From positions 63,857,614 to 63,921,613 of the forward strand of contig CM055099.1 in NCBI GenBank assembly GCA_029204225.1: a stretch of 64,000 nucleotides of DNA, in the 5' to 3' direction. This document shows, piece after piece, positions 37,260 through 49,164 of this stretch; the stretch's first letter is position 1; each line of letters begins with the position of its first letter. The notes under the pieces are model-generated. The model saw only the letters and a list, made by a program, of their open reading frames with translations. It ran no database searches and was not told the DNA's origin. This DNA comes from Diphasiastrum complanatum. Taxonomy: Eukaryota; Streptophyta; Lycopodiopsida; Lycopodiales; Lycopodiaceae. The translations under genes and the position numbers were made by a program.

Positions 37260-39050
37260 TGATATGGCTCCCTTGATAGATGAGCTGAAGATTCTATGGC
37301 AAGGAGTTCAAGTGAGCAATATATCAAGACCACTGAGACAAAAAGATTTTGTGGTAAAGGGAATCTTGATGTGGACGATGCACGACTTTCCTGGCTATGG
37401 GGAATGTTCAAGTGAGATATCCTTGCTATTGGTTTGATTCATGGTATTATATTAAATTTTATGTGCATTCACAAATTCTCTTTCAATTCAAACATTGGAC
37501 TCATGATTAAGTTGGTTGTTTTGTAACAATGTAGGGCTCCAAACTAGTGGTTACAATGTGTGCCCCATTTGTGGCGAGTATTTGCAAGCACGTCACTCAT
37601 AACATCTACAAAAGATGGTTTATGAGGGCCACACTCGATATCTTCCACCCGATCACCCTATGCGTGATGGGCTTGTTGGCCAACGTCCTCATTCCATGAA
37701 GGTACAATACATATTTGGGCCAATTAACAGTATATGTCATTTATTTATTTTATGATTACTCTCTTTATGTTTCTTCTAACGATATATAATCTGCATTAAA
37801 TGTGTGTGCTTGTTTGTTAATATTGTAGGCAAGTGATTGGCTTCGGATTTGGAGATCCAATCAAGATCTAGGGCGACTCCCTCCCGGCATAAAGAGGTTA
37901 TCAATATTTCATGAACTCCCATATTGTGGAGAATTGTTGATATACCATCTTTTGGACCTGTAGCACATATTCAAGAATGTCGGGATCATGATTTGGAGAA
38001 CTTGACCGGGTCGATAGATAAAAAAGGTGCACGAGATGACCTAAAAGAAGTGGAAAAGATGGCCAACTTATGGCCAAAAACGGTGGGGACTTCGACTGTC
38101 CTACCAAAGGCCCCATAGATCTTATCGAGGAGATAAAAGATGATTGTAAAGAGGGCAATAGCCTCTTTTCGAACTCCAACAGGACATATGCGATGCCTAA
38201 AGGGTGCAAGGGACAACAATCTAAGTGGACTAAAGTCTCATGACTAGCATAAATTTTTACAGGTTGGCGTGGCATGTTTTTTGACTTTTTTTCCACATCA
38301 TCATTGTCGATTACATTTTATAGCATGTCTTGTGATTTCATGATGATCTGATTGCACATATATGTATCTCAATGATCATGACAAAATTGTTTTTTGTGCA
38401 TGAAGTTTGTGCTTCCCTTGGTGTTGAGAGGGTTCTTGACAAAGGAGGTAAGAAGTGCAATCTACAAAATCAGTGGTTCGGTGAGGTACGGTGAATGCGC
38501 TTGTGATTCACATCATTTTTTCTTGGGGTGATTCAAGATGATGATCTTACTAACACATATGTCATTGTTGTTTCTCTTTATTGAAGATACATTTCATCCA
38601 AAGAGATACCGCTGGCATCCATTAAGGCAGCAAGACAAAGCTCCATCGAGACAACATGTTTGATCGAGAAGCATTGTCCCACATCCATTCTCACCATTCA
38701 AATGCATCTCATTGTGCATTTGGTAGATGAGGTGGCCATTGCATGTACATCATCCACTTGCGTCAATTGCCTATTCTTAGTGGCATATGCTGTTGCTATT
38801 GTGGTAATTCCCATGTTCCCTCACTAACATTGATTCATTTTTTTTAATTCAGGCATTGTCCATAGCTGTTGGAGGGCTTTGTAAGACAAAGAACAAGGCC
38901 TAAGGGTGGTATGGCGGAAGGATGGCTAGTGCAAGAGTCCATGGTTTACATCACGGAGTTCCTTGCGATCCTTCTATACCTCGTCTTTGGGATAAGAAGG
39001 ACAATGAGCATGTTGTTGGGGAGGTTCCTCAAGGAAAAGGAGCGATCATG
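37256..39050 (+). pseudogene. tnp2-like: En/Spm (CACTA) tnp2-like transposase, later part with DUF4218-like region
   Basis: Segments in order: MAPLIDELKILWQGV, KGILMWTMHDFPGYGEC (tnp2: LLWTINDFPAYGNLSG), YNVCPICGEYLQARHS, SDWLRIWRS, then DKKGARDDLKEVEKMANLWP and LSGLKSHD (tnp2: KDN-AR-DL---GIR--LWP ... L-GLKSHDCH), LPLVLRGFLTKEVRSAIYKI, HLIVHLVDEVAIA (DUF4218: MVHL-VHL--EA-L), and LEGFVRQRTRPKGGMAEGWL (DUF4218: LK-YVRNKARPEGSIAEGY). Introns and frame breaks separate them. It starts at the edge of gene X copy 1 and ends where a Copia fragment begins, so it has been cut on both sides. Not functional. Confidence 0.85.
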
Positions 39051-41346
39051 AGAATGAGTGAGTCCTTCAAGGAGATTGCTTTGTTTGCTCTCCTGTGCCT
39101 TCTTCTTCTTGAGACATTCTAATGCAAAATGTCCTTTCTTTCCACAGAAAAAACATTTGTACTTGGACTTATCTTTGATCTTGCCCTTCAAGCTTGAAGC
39201 CTCATCCTCCTGCTTGGTCTCCTTCAGGTGCTTCTTCTTGCCATTGGTCTTCTCCTTGTCTTTGAATGAGAAATTAGCTTTCTCATCGCCATCCTGCAGA
39301 GAAATAACATTCCTTCTTGCATTGGTATGCATCATCCTACACTCTTCAGCCACTAATACACTGTGTATCTTTTCTATAGTGGGCAAAGTGTCTTGGATTG
39401 CAAAGATTTGGACCAAATTTGTAAAGTCACTCCCTAGACCATTGAGGACAATCTGAACAAGCTCACTATCTTGAATCTTCTCTCCAATGGAAGCTAACTC
39501 CCTATTGAGAGACTTGATTCTTAGCACATAAACCTGTGCACTCTCATCACTTCTCTTCATGCTTTGCAAAATTTGATTCCTAAGCATGAGAACCCTTGAA
39601 GTGTTGCTAGACTCATAGATTGATTTTAGAGATTCCCAAGCCTCTTTAGCACTGGTACAAGCTGATACTTCTCTCAATAAATCATTGCTTACATTCATCT
39701 TCACACAGTGAAGTGCAAGCCTAGATCTTCTTTTGTATTTAGCTAACTCCTGTGCACCTAGAGGTTCAGCTTCCTCATCAATCAGAAACTCATAGAGATC
39801 CTGGAGCACCATGAGTGACTCCATCCTCACTTTCCAAATAGCATAATTGGTAGAATTTAGCCTCTCACTAGCTTCTAGAAGATATGCTCCAGCAGATCCC
39901 ATCTTACTAGTAAGATTCTACACACAAGATATAGATTTGTTTGAACCTGAAAATCACAAAGATTTCTAACTTGTAGTGTTTCACTCAAATGTCGACTTCT
40001 AATCCAACAGATGGACTTGTAATCACAGTTCTATCACTCCCTCACAAAGCTGGAATGAAGATAAGATGAAGTGAAAACTATTCTCAAGCAAATCTTTCCA
40101 ATCTTGGCTACTTTTGTGTTGAATTTTCACACGTGTGGATTGTCCACTACATGTACTTGTGATCTTCTAAGTGTAGATGCACCAAGATCAAGACTAGATT
40201 GATATTCAAGATCAATCTTAGATCCTATGGCAAAAACACACTACTACATGCATTCAATTACTTCCAATTCTCACTCACACGTGTGGGAAGTGTTCCAAAA
40301 GCATTCTAAGTAAAAACAAGCTGCTCTCCTTGGGTAGAGAGAGAAAAACCATCATGAGCTCTCGGGTAGAGAGAGAAACCTAGAAATTCAATGACACTCA
40401 AAATCCACTCAATCTCAAAATCAATTAGATCCAAAATGAGGAGTACACTGATACTAGTAGATTCATGAGCTACCACTATGCTTAACTATGATTGGATCAC
40501 ACTTTGTCACCTCTTAATCCTATTGGACCATTGATCCATGCACCTCTAAATTCTATTGAACCATTTTCAAGCAAACCTCAAATTCTATTGGACCACTCAT
40601 GGTTCCACCTCTAAATCCTATTGGACCTCTTAAACTTCATCAAACAAAAGCATTACACTTGTCTACACTCTAATTGGCACAAGTTTGGCCTCCTACTCTA
40701 TTTTGGCTCAATAGTGGCATTACAAGTGGAAATGGATAATTTGCCATCTATGCCAAATTTGACCCTATCAACATCCTACACCTAAATGCTTGACTATGAA
40801 ATTCTATGAGACCCCTATATCAAATATTTTTATTTACTTTACAATTATCCACACGTGGGAACATCCTCCACACATGTGAGATTCACTTACAAACTTCTAT
40901 CATAAAAAATACCATGCTAGATTTTTGCCAATTTCTCACATTTTGGACAAAAACTGACTCTATCTCTCTCATTCACTTTGATGTACGTTCAAAACCTGTT
41001 TTCCACTTTAAGAAGGTCTGAAATCAGCCTAGATTAATTAGTTTTCGTAAAACAAATTCAAAACTAATCAATGGCAAGTAATAGCTTATCCTAGGATTTG
41101 CACCAAAAATTACATCAAATTGACACTAGATGAAATTACTGTGATCCAATGAATATGGGTTATTAAATGCTGGTTCAGAGATGCCCACACGTGTGAATAG
41201 TACGGATTTTGATCCTGAAAAAGTTTGGAATCAAATCCCCTCACCAAAATCTGGATACCAGCTCGCCCTTCCAATACTAGCTTTTTGCACCAAAACCTGC
41301 TAAAAACTAGATTAGTTTCAAACACTGATCAATAGCCTTGTACTTG

Positions 41347-41358
41347 GCTCTGATACCA
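41347..41358 (-). other. Copia primer-binding site
   Basis: Complement reads TGGTATCAGAGC, the initiator tRNA-Met site used by most plant Copia elements, directly next to the LTR. Confidence 0.85.
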
Positions 41359-42049
41359 TGTGAAAAGTACAGTACTAAGGACCATAAATGGATCTTTGAA
41401 TGATCCACAAGGTTGATTGCGTGCTTGTTAAACAATCTATCAAAAACTAGTCATCAGAAAACAAGATCTAGTTTAGCAGCTTGATAGAAAACAAGTAGAG
41501 ACAATCAGAGCATTGATCAAAAACTATAATCCAACTCCACACATGTGGAAATGAGGCTATAGTACGGCATGTAGACAGTGTTTAGAATGTGCCAAAGCTG
41601 GGTTTCACTGGAATAAAAAATAATCACCATACAATGAGAGGAAACTCGAGTTTCTCCTTGAGGCTCCAAAAAGTTTCTATCTTCTCACTATGGAGAATGA
41701 GAATACATAGTAAAACACATTTCCTTTGCTAAGTTAGGTGAAAATCCAGCATTTAATAAGGAAGTAGACTCCACTTTCTTGCCCTAATTTGAAAACCCTA
41801 GCCTAGATCCAAGAGTCATGCTTGGTAGGTGCATGGTAGGTACAAATCTCATCATAAATCATGGTCTAGTTCCTACAAAGTAGGAATCACTACCAAATGG
41901 ATACAACCACTCCTCTTGACTCGTGGTAACCTACTTTAGGTGTGAATGTACAAGTGACACTTTGGCCATTCAAGCAACCAACAAATAATATTGACAAAAT
42001 GTACAATATTCTACATGGCTAGATTTGCCAATGTAGGCAATTTTTCACA
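41359..42049 (-). repeat. Copia LTR, 691 bp
   Basis: Ends are tgtgaaaa and ttttcaca, an 8-bp perfect inverted pair of the TG...CA type. The primer-binding site abuts its left edge. Only one LTR of this family was found here, so its age cannot be judged from LTR pairs. Confidence 0.8.
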
Positions 42050-42342
42050 CTGAGGCTCTCTAGTGAATTTATAACCCTCTCTATATCCCTCTCTATAAAT
42101 GTTTCAAAACCAAGTTCAAATAGGCTTATTCCGAGTCCAAATACAGGAACCGAGGCTTGAGCATTCCGCTCCCCACGTGACTCATTTTAAAAACTATCTT
42201 TCAAAGAAACGCTCAAAAAAAGCCTTGGAAATCGTCTGTCCTCTTGTAGTGATCACTCCTACCTTTTTTTCAGCTTGGTAAAATTGCACAAACCTCCCCA
42301 CCACTGAAACCCACAACCACCCAAGCTGCTACACACTGTTTG

Positions 42343-42375
42343 CAAATTCTACCAGACAACTGCTGGTAGAATTTG
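42343..42375. other. Perfect 13-bp hairpin
   Basis: caaattctaccag (42,343-42,355) and ctggtagaatttg (42,363-42,375) are exact complements around a 7-nt loop. It could be a terminator-like fold, a MITE relic or chance; no longer precursor-like pairing was evident. Confidence 0.6.
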
Positions 42376-42398
42376 TGCGCCTTTTTCTTGAATTTAGA

Positions 42399-42475
42399 CT
42401 CTTGCAGTATAGTGGTATGTGCCCTGCCTGTCAGTTCGGCACATCTACGGCCTGATCTCGATCCTTGACTGGCAA
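42399..42475 (+). pseudogene. tRNA-Asp-like relic (or tRNA-derived SINE head)
   Basis: The string gcagtatagtggtatgtgcc then ctgcctgtca follows plant tRNA-Asp(GTC) (gtagtatagtggtaagtatt, cccgcctgtca) through the A box, D arm and anticodon loop. ctgatctcgatcc matches a worn B box (ggttcgatcc). The acceptor and T stems do not pair well, so it is not a working tRNA. It may be a dead gene or the head of a SINE. Confidence 0.45.
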
Positions 42476-42954
42476 TGGAAGCTCAACTCGAATGTTTGAT
42501 CTATCAGGTTTCATATATCTATGTTCTACAGTTTTGCTTCAGATCTTTTATTGGTTTCTTACAGTCTGTAGATTATTTCTAAACTAATTTAATCAAGAAA
42601 CAGGGAACAAGATTGAATCTACTACTGCTGAAATGACCAGATCAACAAAACAACATCTAACTAAAGATTGCAAGACCTACAAAGTGCTTATTACAAATAT
42701 CACTCAACATTTGCAATAAGAACTCCTTAGGGAAAGCAACATCGGATATGAGTAGAATGATGGACCAGCCACTAAGCCTTGCACATCTACCTGATGTTAA
42801 TCACAAAACCAAATCTGGAAAAAGGAAGAATCAACAATCACATTTATACACAAGTACCCAAACTGAATGCATGAAGGTGAAGCATAGAATGAAATGTAAA
42901 TGGTAGGATCTTCACTTAACAAAGCAACAACATCTCCTTACAAATCATATGTTA

Positions 42955-43911
42955 TGTGTTAGCCAAATTTTTGACACAAAAAATTGAGCTAATTTTGGGA
43001 CCAATTTTGCTATGATATGTAAATCGGCATGTAAAAGTAGCACAATTTCAATGTAAAATGGCTAAAAAATGCCAATCGATAGGGGTCCCAGCCCGCCCAT
43101 AGTGGGGCTAGAGAAAATTTTGGCCTTAGAATTGGCCTTTAAAATTTGTGACGACCTTTAAAAAATCGACCTATAAGTATAGTTTCGGCTACTATGCCAA
43201 AATATTGTAATGTACTGTGATTTTTACTAATACAAAATCCCAAGTATTGTGTTTTCAGATTGTTGCTCAGTGGGAAGAGAGGGCTCAATAACCACAACTA
43301 CGGAATTGCGAGTCAAAAATCAACAATGATTAAGGTTAAAGGATTCACACAATGCAAAATCGAAGGGAAGGTCAACCCAATTGATGGCCAAAAAAACCAT
43401 GACCAAGGGCTAGAAGGATTAGGCATGTGACACCTATAAGGCTAATTCCATTAGCCACATGCTAAGAGAGTCAAGCCACTTTTAATGCAAAAGAAAGGAG
43501 GGATTTCAATTGTGGAATTAGTTAAGCAAAGAGCCCATATGCCAAAAGCAATAGACATGTGACTTTGTAAGGTGAAACTCTAATAGGCACACGGAAGGAA
43601 AAATCAAATCACACTCAATGCCCCATGCAAAGTTGTGAAGGGATGAAGAAAAGACAAAATGGCAATCTGAAAGGGGAGGTAGGCCTCAATTCCATAAATT
43701 GTACATACGCAGAGATTCAACTATCAATAGAGAGAAGAGAGCCAGTTTTATAGCTTGTGCATTCCTTCGCTCTTTCGTTGTCATAGTTTCACTTCTTATC
43801 AGTTGAGCGAACACACTCTGAGTTATTTCGTAACTGATTTTGATAGACATCTGTTTGTGACATTCACTCTTCACTTATACTGCATTCCAGATTCTCTAAC
43901 ATAGATTTACA
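42955..43911 (+). mobile_element. Gypsy-type LTR
   Basis: Begins tgttagccaaatttttga, the same start as at 62,538, and continues with shared words ggggtccca, cccgccc and actaatacaaaa. It ends near tttaca at 43,911, followed by ggcgacatccgggggtgac, which resembles the primer-binding region of some plant Gypsy elements (tggcgactcc). The right part matches 2,990-3,330. Old and diverged. Confidence 0.5.
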
Positions 43912-45639
43912 GGCGACATCCGGGGGTGACAATTATAACTAATGTGTGCAGGGAATTAGTTGAAGCCTTAAGCATAACTCTAAACAAAACTATTTTAATT
44001 CTGAATGAGTTATGTGTTTAGATAAGGAACTAAATTGATGTTCTACTTTGTTTGCTTTTTGTGATAGAAGCTAATTCCTTGTGCTTGTTGAGAGGAATCA
44101 AAATCCAAACACATTCCATTGTGAAGGATCTTTTTGCTTGTTGCTATCAAATTGAATTGCTTACTATTATCCTAAGAGCCTGGGAGATAATATACCCTTC
44201 TATACCTTCAAATCTTGACCAAATCATTTCATCCTTGGTGTTTCTGGATGCCAATTTACTCAATATCTTTGGATAACCAGATTTGTCATTGTAGTATTCT
44301 GCTTTGAATATTACATTCACCATCTATCCACCACCTTTGTACACTTATTGATCTGAAAGAGGAGATTTCTCCCTCTCTTGGGGAATGATAAAACCTTTTA
44401 TACTACTTAATTCACTGATTTTGTTGAAATCTATAGCGACTAGGCTACCACACTGAGTAGTGTCATTTTTTCTCATCACTCCTATGTGAACTAACTATGG
44501 TGTTGAGGTTTCTTGTTAGGATCAAGGGGCAAGCGAAAGTGATATGCCAATTATAGTGAAAGGGGGGAGGTGAAAAATGTGAAATCCATATTATGACATG
44601 ACACTGAATCACAAGATCTTTAAATCTCTAAGGAAAAACAGAGTTGATATCTTTGTAACAGTACCATCAATGTTTAGGCCACCTTCACATAGGATCCTTA
44701 GTAGAAGATACCCTCAAAAATTAACTACAAGGATCTGTCCCATGCTCCTAGAGGCTAAGCCCCAAAACTTGAAGGCTGTCTCAAATACCATCAAGACCCG
44801 AGAATAGGATTGATCTCCTTAAGGTCCCTATGTGGCAAAGATAATAGATTTGGGATTACTACTCAAGGAACGGGAAGTAGTAAACAACTAAAAAGAGAAA
44901 TTGATAGATACTAAATCCTATGAAAAGGATAGTTGGAAATTCCAAAAGAAACACAACATGAAACAAAAATCCAAGGACTACGTAATACTCAACTCAAAGA
45001 AAAAGGGCCAAGCCTAGCTCATCTTTCAAAGACATTAATAGAACCGTCATTCCAAGAGTCAAACAATATGTTAAATAAAAGAGTGCACATTGGAGAGAGT
45101 GGAACATTCTAAAAGTTCAAGGTCATCTTAGAAAAATCACTCTTGAAATGTTGACCCAATGTATATGAGTCCCAAAAGAAGCATGAATTAGGAGAGTGGA
45201 ATGAAAATCAAAAGAGAACCACTGTGGCAATGGCATATTCAGCTCAAAGACGATGCTCTTAGACACTTCAAACTATTACTAGTTGCCTCCATAAAACTAC
45301 AGAGGGTCAAGGGTAAAGTGGATGCCCCTGACAATCGAAGTACCAAAATCCTTAGCCAAACAACCTTAAAGATGAAGAGCTGATCTATGACACATCTCAT
45401 ATCACTCTTGGAATTGGTTTAGTGGAGTCACATATTGGAGTGGAGAAAGTCACTTAGAATCGTTATGTCCCAGCCTAAGAGCCGAAAAGAGGAGGATTCA
45501 CTAGAAAGTTCACTAGAAATATTGAAGCATTATGGGTTAGCGCTTTTATCTACACTCGGACATATTGTTGACTACTCGCACCTCGCAATTGCACATCGGT
45601 ACATTAGCAAGCTTTAGGCTCCATATGACAAGTCACTAC
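43912..45639 (+). mobile_element. Leader and unreadable internal remains of Gypsy-type element
   Basis: 44,210-44,450 matches 3,560-3,780. From 44,580 on, basic short frames such as KIKREPLWQWHIQL and KHYGLALLSTLGHIVDYSHL occur, but no domain is recognisable. Probably the worn internal region of the element whose LTR starts at 42,955. Broken many times. Confidence 0.35.
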
Positions 45640-46024
45640 AGATTCCCCCACCAAAGTCGGCCTACACTTGCCGACAAGTGGATATATGAAGGCTTTGAAT
45701 GATGAGTTAGCTTGCATTGATGAGAGCATTAAGGAAGGAGAGCTTGTTCAAGTTATTCTTAATGGTTTATTAGATGCTCATGCTAACATTGTACAAAGTC
45801 TTGCCATTCAAAAGACTTTGCCAAGTTTGATTGATCTTCAAGAGATCTTGATCAATGAAGAAATATATAGGCTTCAAGCAAGAGGTGGATCTTCATCAAT
45901 CAAAGGGATTGGCACAATTCCCATTTCTCTCTCTACAAATATGGATGTTCATTTGAAGGACGTTTTGTTCACTGTTAGGCTTTTTCCTCACCGTGGGATC
46001 AACATAGGGGAGGGCATAACTTAA
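45640..46024 (+). mobile_element. Copia gag scrap, same family as the 53-58 kb element
   Basis: The frame MKALNDELACIDESI, QVILNGLLDAHANIVQSLA and IKGIGTIPISLSTNMDVHL is nearly identical to parts of the gag and protease-side region at 54,710-55,410. A short rearranged fossil fragment. Confidence 0.8.
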
Positions 46025-47304
46025 CAGGGTGTAGCACTTCCAGTATCGTGCTACTACGAGGATGGATGTACATGTCTCAAACTCTATTCTAAACTAGTGA
46101 TCCCAGACACGTTTTATCAACCAAACCGTACCTTTATAGTTAATAGAGGTTTTCAATCCTCTAGAGATATAACTTATGAAGGTGTATACAATCACTATCA
46201 ATCGCATTTCTATCTCACTTGCCTATGGAACTCGTTAACTACTCACCAATCATACTCGTTCAAGTTTTCTCTCTCTGAACTATTTCAAGCATTTGTACTT
46301 CTGGCAGAACCAGGTGATTGTAATGGAATCTCTAGCAAAGGTTGTGTCACTTCTATATAGCGGGTAGATAAAACATCAATAAGGCGTCAAAATCTATCAA
46401 CAGTGAGCTCATGGACTTCAAAGTAGCTACAATCTCCGCAATGTTGTAATCTGATCAAGATGTCACCAGGATATAGGTAAGGATATATCTCAGAAGAATA
46501 GAAATAAGGGCTCATAATTCCCCCTCAGATCACTTGACAAACATCACCAAAAGATGGTATAAAGTCGAGGTCCCCATCATACAGACCCCTAACCTACTTG
46601 AAGTAGTGAATTGTAGTGGTAACTGAGATTCTCTTTAGCTGGTACATCCGATCTTATCTCCGATGATTGATTACTTCATATGGATTGAAATATATCTGAT
46701 TACCATGTTCATATCTTACATCCGATGCTATACCCGATGGTTAGTATACTACTAGAACCAACTGAATGTCCAAACTGAGGCTCTTTGGTTGAGACTTCCA
46801 TCCGAATGTTCTGAACTGACTCTCTTCCACCAAAATTTTCAACCGAATCTTCACTAAAGAACTCAACCGAACGACCAAAGTTTTGGCCAAACAACCGAGT
46901 CTTCTCGATCAAGAGGTTCAATCGAAGTGTTTAGCCGTAGGCACTATCTGGCATCCACTATCTGATGAATGAAATTTTTGTTCAACAAGTACTTTGCATT
47001 TATCAACTCTATGTAAACATGGCATGTTTCTTTGTTTATTTTTTTCATTTCTTTATGTGATTGATTTTGTATGTGTGTGCTTAACATGTTGTTTTTTTGT
47101 GATTGCATGTATTTTCTAGATTTGATTTTATTTATTTTTTACATTTGATTCTATATCATGTGCAACAGTGAGACAATGTTCATGAAGAGGAAGGCAACTT
47201 GCAAACACAATGAGCCATGACCAGAAGGACATCTTGTACCACCTCCTCACAACAATTACAACTGATGGATACTTAGCATCCATAATCACCACAAGTGCTC
47301 ACCT
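46025..47304. other. Unassigned stretch
   Basis: 46,025-46,360 is open on the plus strand (VSCYYEDGCTCLKLYSKL, SRDITYEGVYNHYQSHFYL) but matches nothing I know; it may be a fragment of a gene or of an LTR-type ORF. 46,740-46,940 contains a motif cluster (listed). 46,980-47,304 is T-rich and non-coding. Confidence 0.3.
46740..46945. repeat. CAACCGAA motif cluster
   Basis: Direct repeats of a short word: aaccaactgaatg, catccgaatgttc, caaccgaatcttc, caaccgaacgacc, caaccgagtcttc, caatcgaagtg. Six variants in 200 bp, in one orientation. It could be a subterminal region of a DNA transposon. Confidence 0.45.
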
Positions 47305-47766
47305 CATTAGAGAAACTTAGAGCCCGAAGAGAGCCTTTGAAAAAGATGCTTTTTTATTTTTTTTCTTATTTTCGTTGCCATGTGGACTAATTGAAATCTT
47401 GAAATCGGGATTCTACGTAACGTAGAATTTTTCAAATATATATAAAATAAAAATTTTTCGTCGGGCAGCATGTGGAAATGCTATTGGTTGATGAGGCCTG
47501 CTCTTCCAGCTCATCACTTTCCGAAGAGACCCAAAAATATTGAAAATGAATATGATAGATGGTTGAGATGAGAAAATCGATGTACCATTAATGTATATGT
47601 ATTGTCAAATCATGGTTAACAGGGTTAACTAGAGTTAATGCGTGGCGCCAAATAGATCAATGTTTCAAATTTACACCAACACATATTTTCAGATTCATGG
47701 CTTTTTGTCTACGCATATTTTCAGACTCATAGTTCCATATTTCAGATTTTTGCATGCACATTATGA
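47305..47766 (+). promoter_or_regulatory. Upstream region of gene X copy 2
   Basis: Parallels 36,792-37,259 in inverted orientation, including ttctacgtaacgtagaattt. The shared block begins at about 47,305 (attagagaaacttagagcc), which marks one edge of the duplicated unit. Confidence 0.5.
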
Positions 47767-48960
47767 ATGGCACCATCAAGGAAGTCGTGCTCTTCAATTG
47801 ACTCTATGCTTCTATTCAACGAGAAAAATAATAATAGATTATGGATGCCAAGAAAATATTCAAAAAACTCTTGGGTTTTGATACATCCATCATCAAGAGG
47901 AGCATTTCGAAAAAGCAAAAGGTCAAAACTATCATTTCGATTTTATTGGAAGGCCAGAATTTTGGATTTCAGAAGATCATCAACAGGAAAATCTATTTCT
48001 GAAATTTTAGTCCAACATGTATATATGCATTTAGAGATAAATGTGCAAGGATTCAACCATCAGGATCACAAAAAAAACAACTGTGAGTATTGCTATTTTT
48101 GATACTTTGAGATTTCAAAAGACAGTCGCACACTACACTATATTCCGTGGGGAGAGAAGTACCTTTCACAAAACAAAAGCTCTAATAGTAAACTTGCCAA
48201 TTTGATCATTATCTTCTTGCAGATTTATATCCATCCAACATAAATGAATCAGAGCCCAGTGGATCTCTAACATGTGTGTTAGCTATTATTCACACTGATA
48301 TTGGACAGCTGCAATATCGAGGTAGAACTGCAAAAGATCTAGCTAATAGTGAGATCTTTTTTTATGAATCAATGAACATTCTTGATACAAAAGGAGATTT
48401 TGGACAAATAGTCCCAATTCCATTACCTAGTTTCGAAAGTGATGAATGGATTGCACCAGATGCTGCAGTTTCAGAATCATTTCGTTGCAAGGTATATAAT
48501 TATGTAAAAAATTCATTAAAGATAAGCACGGGATCAAAAACAGTGAAATTGAGTTGGTTTATTTCCTTGAATATATTTGTGGATTTTTTTTCAAGTGTCA
48601 ATGTACACAAAACCCCAACAATGTTTGTATACAAAATTTATTAGATAGTTTATTATCTGAACTTATGGATGAAGGCTAGGACAGATCAGATGGAGAAATA
48701 GAATGCAGAATTAAAATGTCTTCCATGTGCTTTCGTTATCAAATTGAAAAATTAATGTTGAGCTTATGCTTCCATTATCAAAGATGAAAAAAAAATAAAA
48801 GGTTAGTGAACATTCAAGACTTGGAAGCCAGTGGACATTCAAAACAAATAAATATTGAAATTATATACAATGATGCCGTTTTGACATGTGTTGAGGTGGA
48901 AGAAGATTGGAGTCCCCATAAATGAGTTGTTTACATGTAAAATAATTGTATTTTTTTTTT
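47767..48960 (+). pseudogene. Gene X copy 2, unknown multi-exon gene
   Basis: Exon 1 (47,767-48,082, 316 bp) starts MAPSRKSCSSIDSMLLFNEK and contains WKARILDFRRSSTGKSISE and ILVQHVYMHLEINVQGFNH. It ends in a GTGAGT donor. Exon 2 begins at 48,223 after ttcttgcag, in matching phase, and is open for about 140 codons: GSLTCVLAIIHTDIGQLQY, KDLANSEIFFYESMNI, WIAPDAAVSESFRCK, LSWFISLNIFVDFFSSVNV. It then breaks near 48,643; relative to copy 1 it holds an extra stretch of about 145 bp before the homology resumes (ACATTCAAAACAAATAAATA...). Exons 1 and 2 are otherwise cleaner than in copy 1. No known domain. It points rightward toward the protease-like gene on the opposite strand. Confidence 0.6.
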
Positions 48961-49164
48961 ATGTATCTCTATTTACAAATGGATCTCTATTCAGTAAATT
49001 TTTTTATATTTTCAGTATTAGGAACTGATAAGGGAACAATTCTCTCTTCTATAATCTTGCCTTCCTATGTTTCGGGAAGGAATTCTATGCCTTTTAAGGC
49101 AACAAGCCTCTCTGATATAATATCGCCTTTCTCTATATTGGGAAGGACTTCTATACCTTTTTAA

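Larger units (their letters stand above)
39055..42049 (-). mobile_element. Ty1/Copia 5' fragment (LTR, leader, gag)
   Basis: On the minus strand an LTR (41,359-42,049), a tRNA-Met-type primer-binding site, an about 1.4-kb leader and a gag coding region follow one another. Gag (39,902 down to about 39,060) shows NYAIWKVRMESL, AWESLKSIYESSNTSRVL, LVQIVLNGLGSDF and a zinc knuckle CFFCGKKGHFALEC. It is from a different Copia family than the 53-58 kb element but has the same gag architecture. The element is incomplete, ending beside the En/Spm tnp2 fragment. The gag reading frame itself is long and open, so the piece may be fairly young. Confidence 0.85.
42050..42950. other. Mostly non-coding stretch
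   Basis: Apart from the perfect hairpin and the tRNA-like relic listed separately, I see no gene or repeat in this 0.9 kb. Confidence 0.4.

Noticed and set aside
39058-39456. 132-residue plus-strand open frame
   Set aside because: Antisense shadow of Copia gag.
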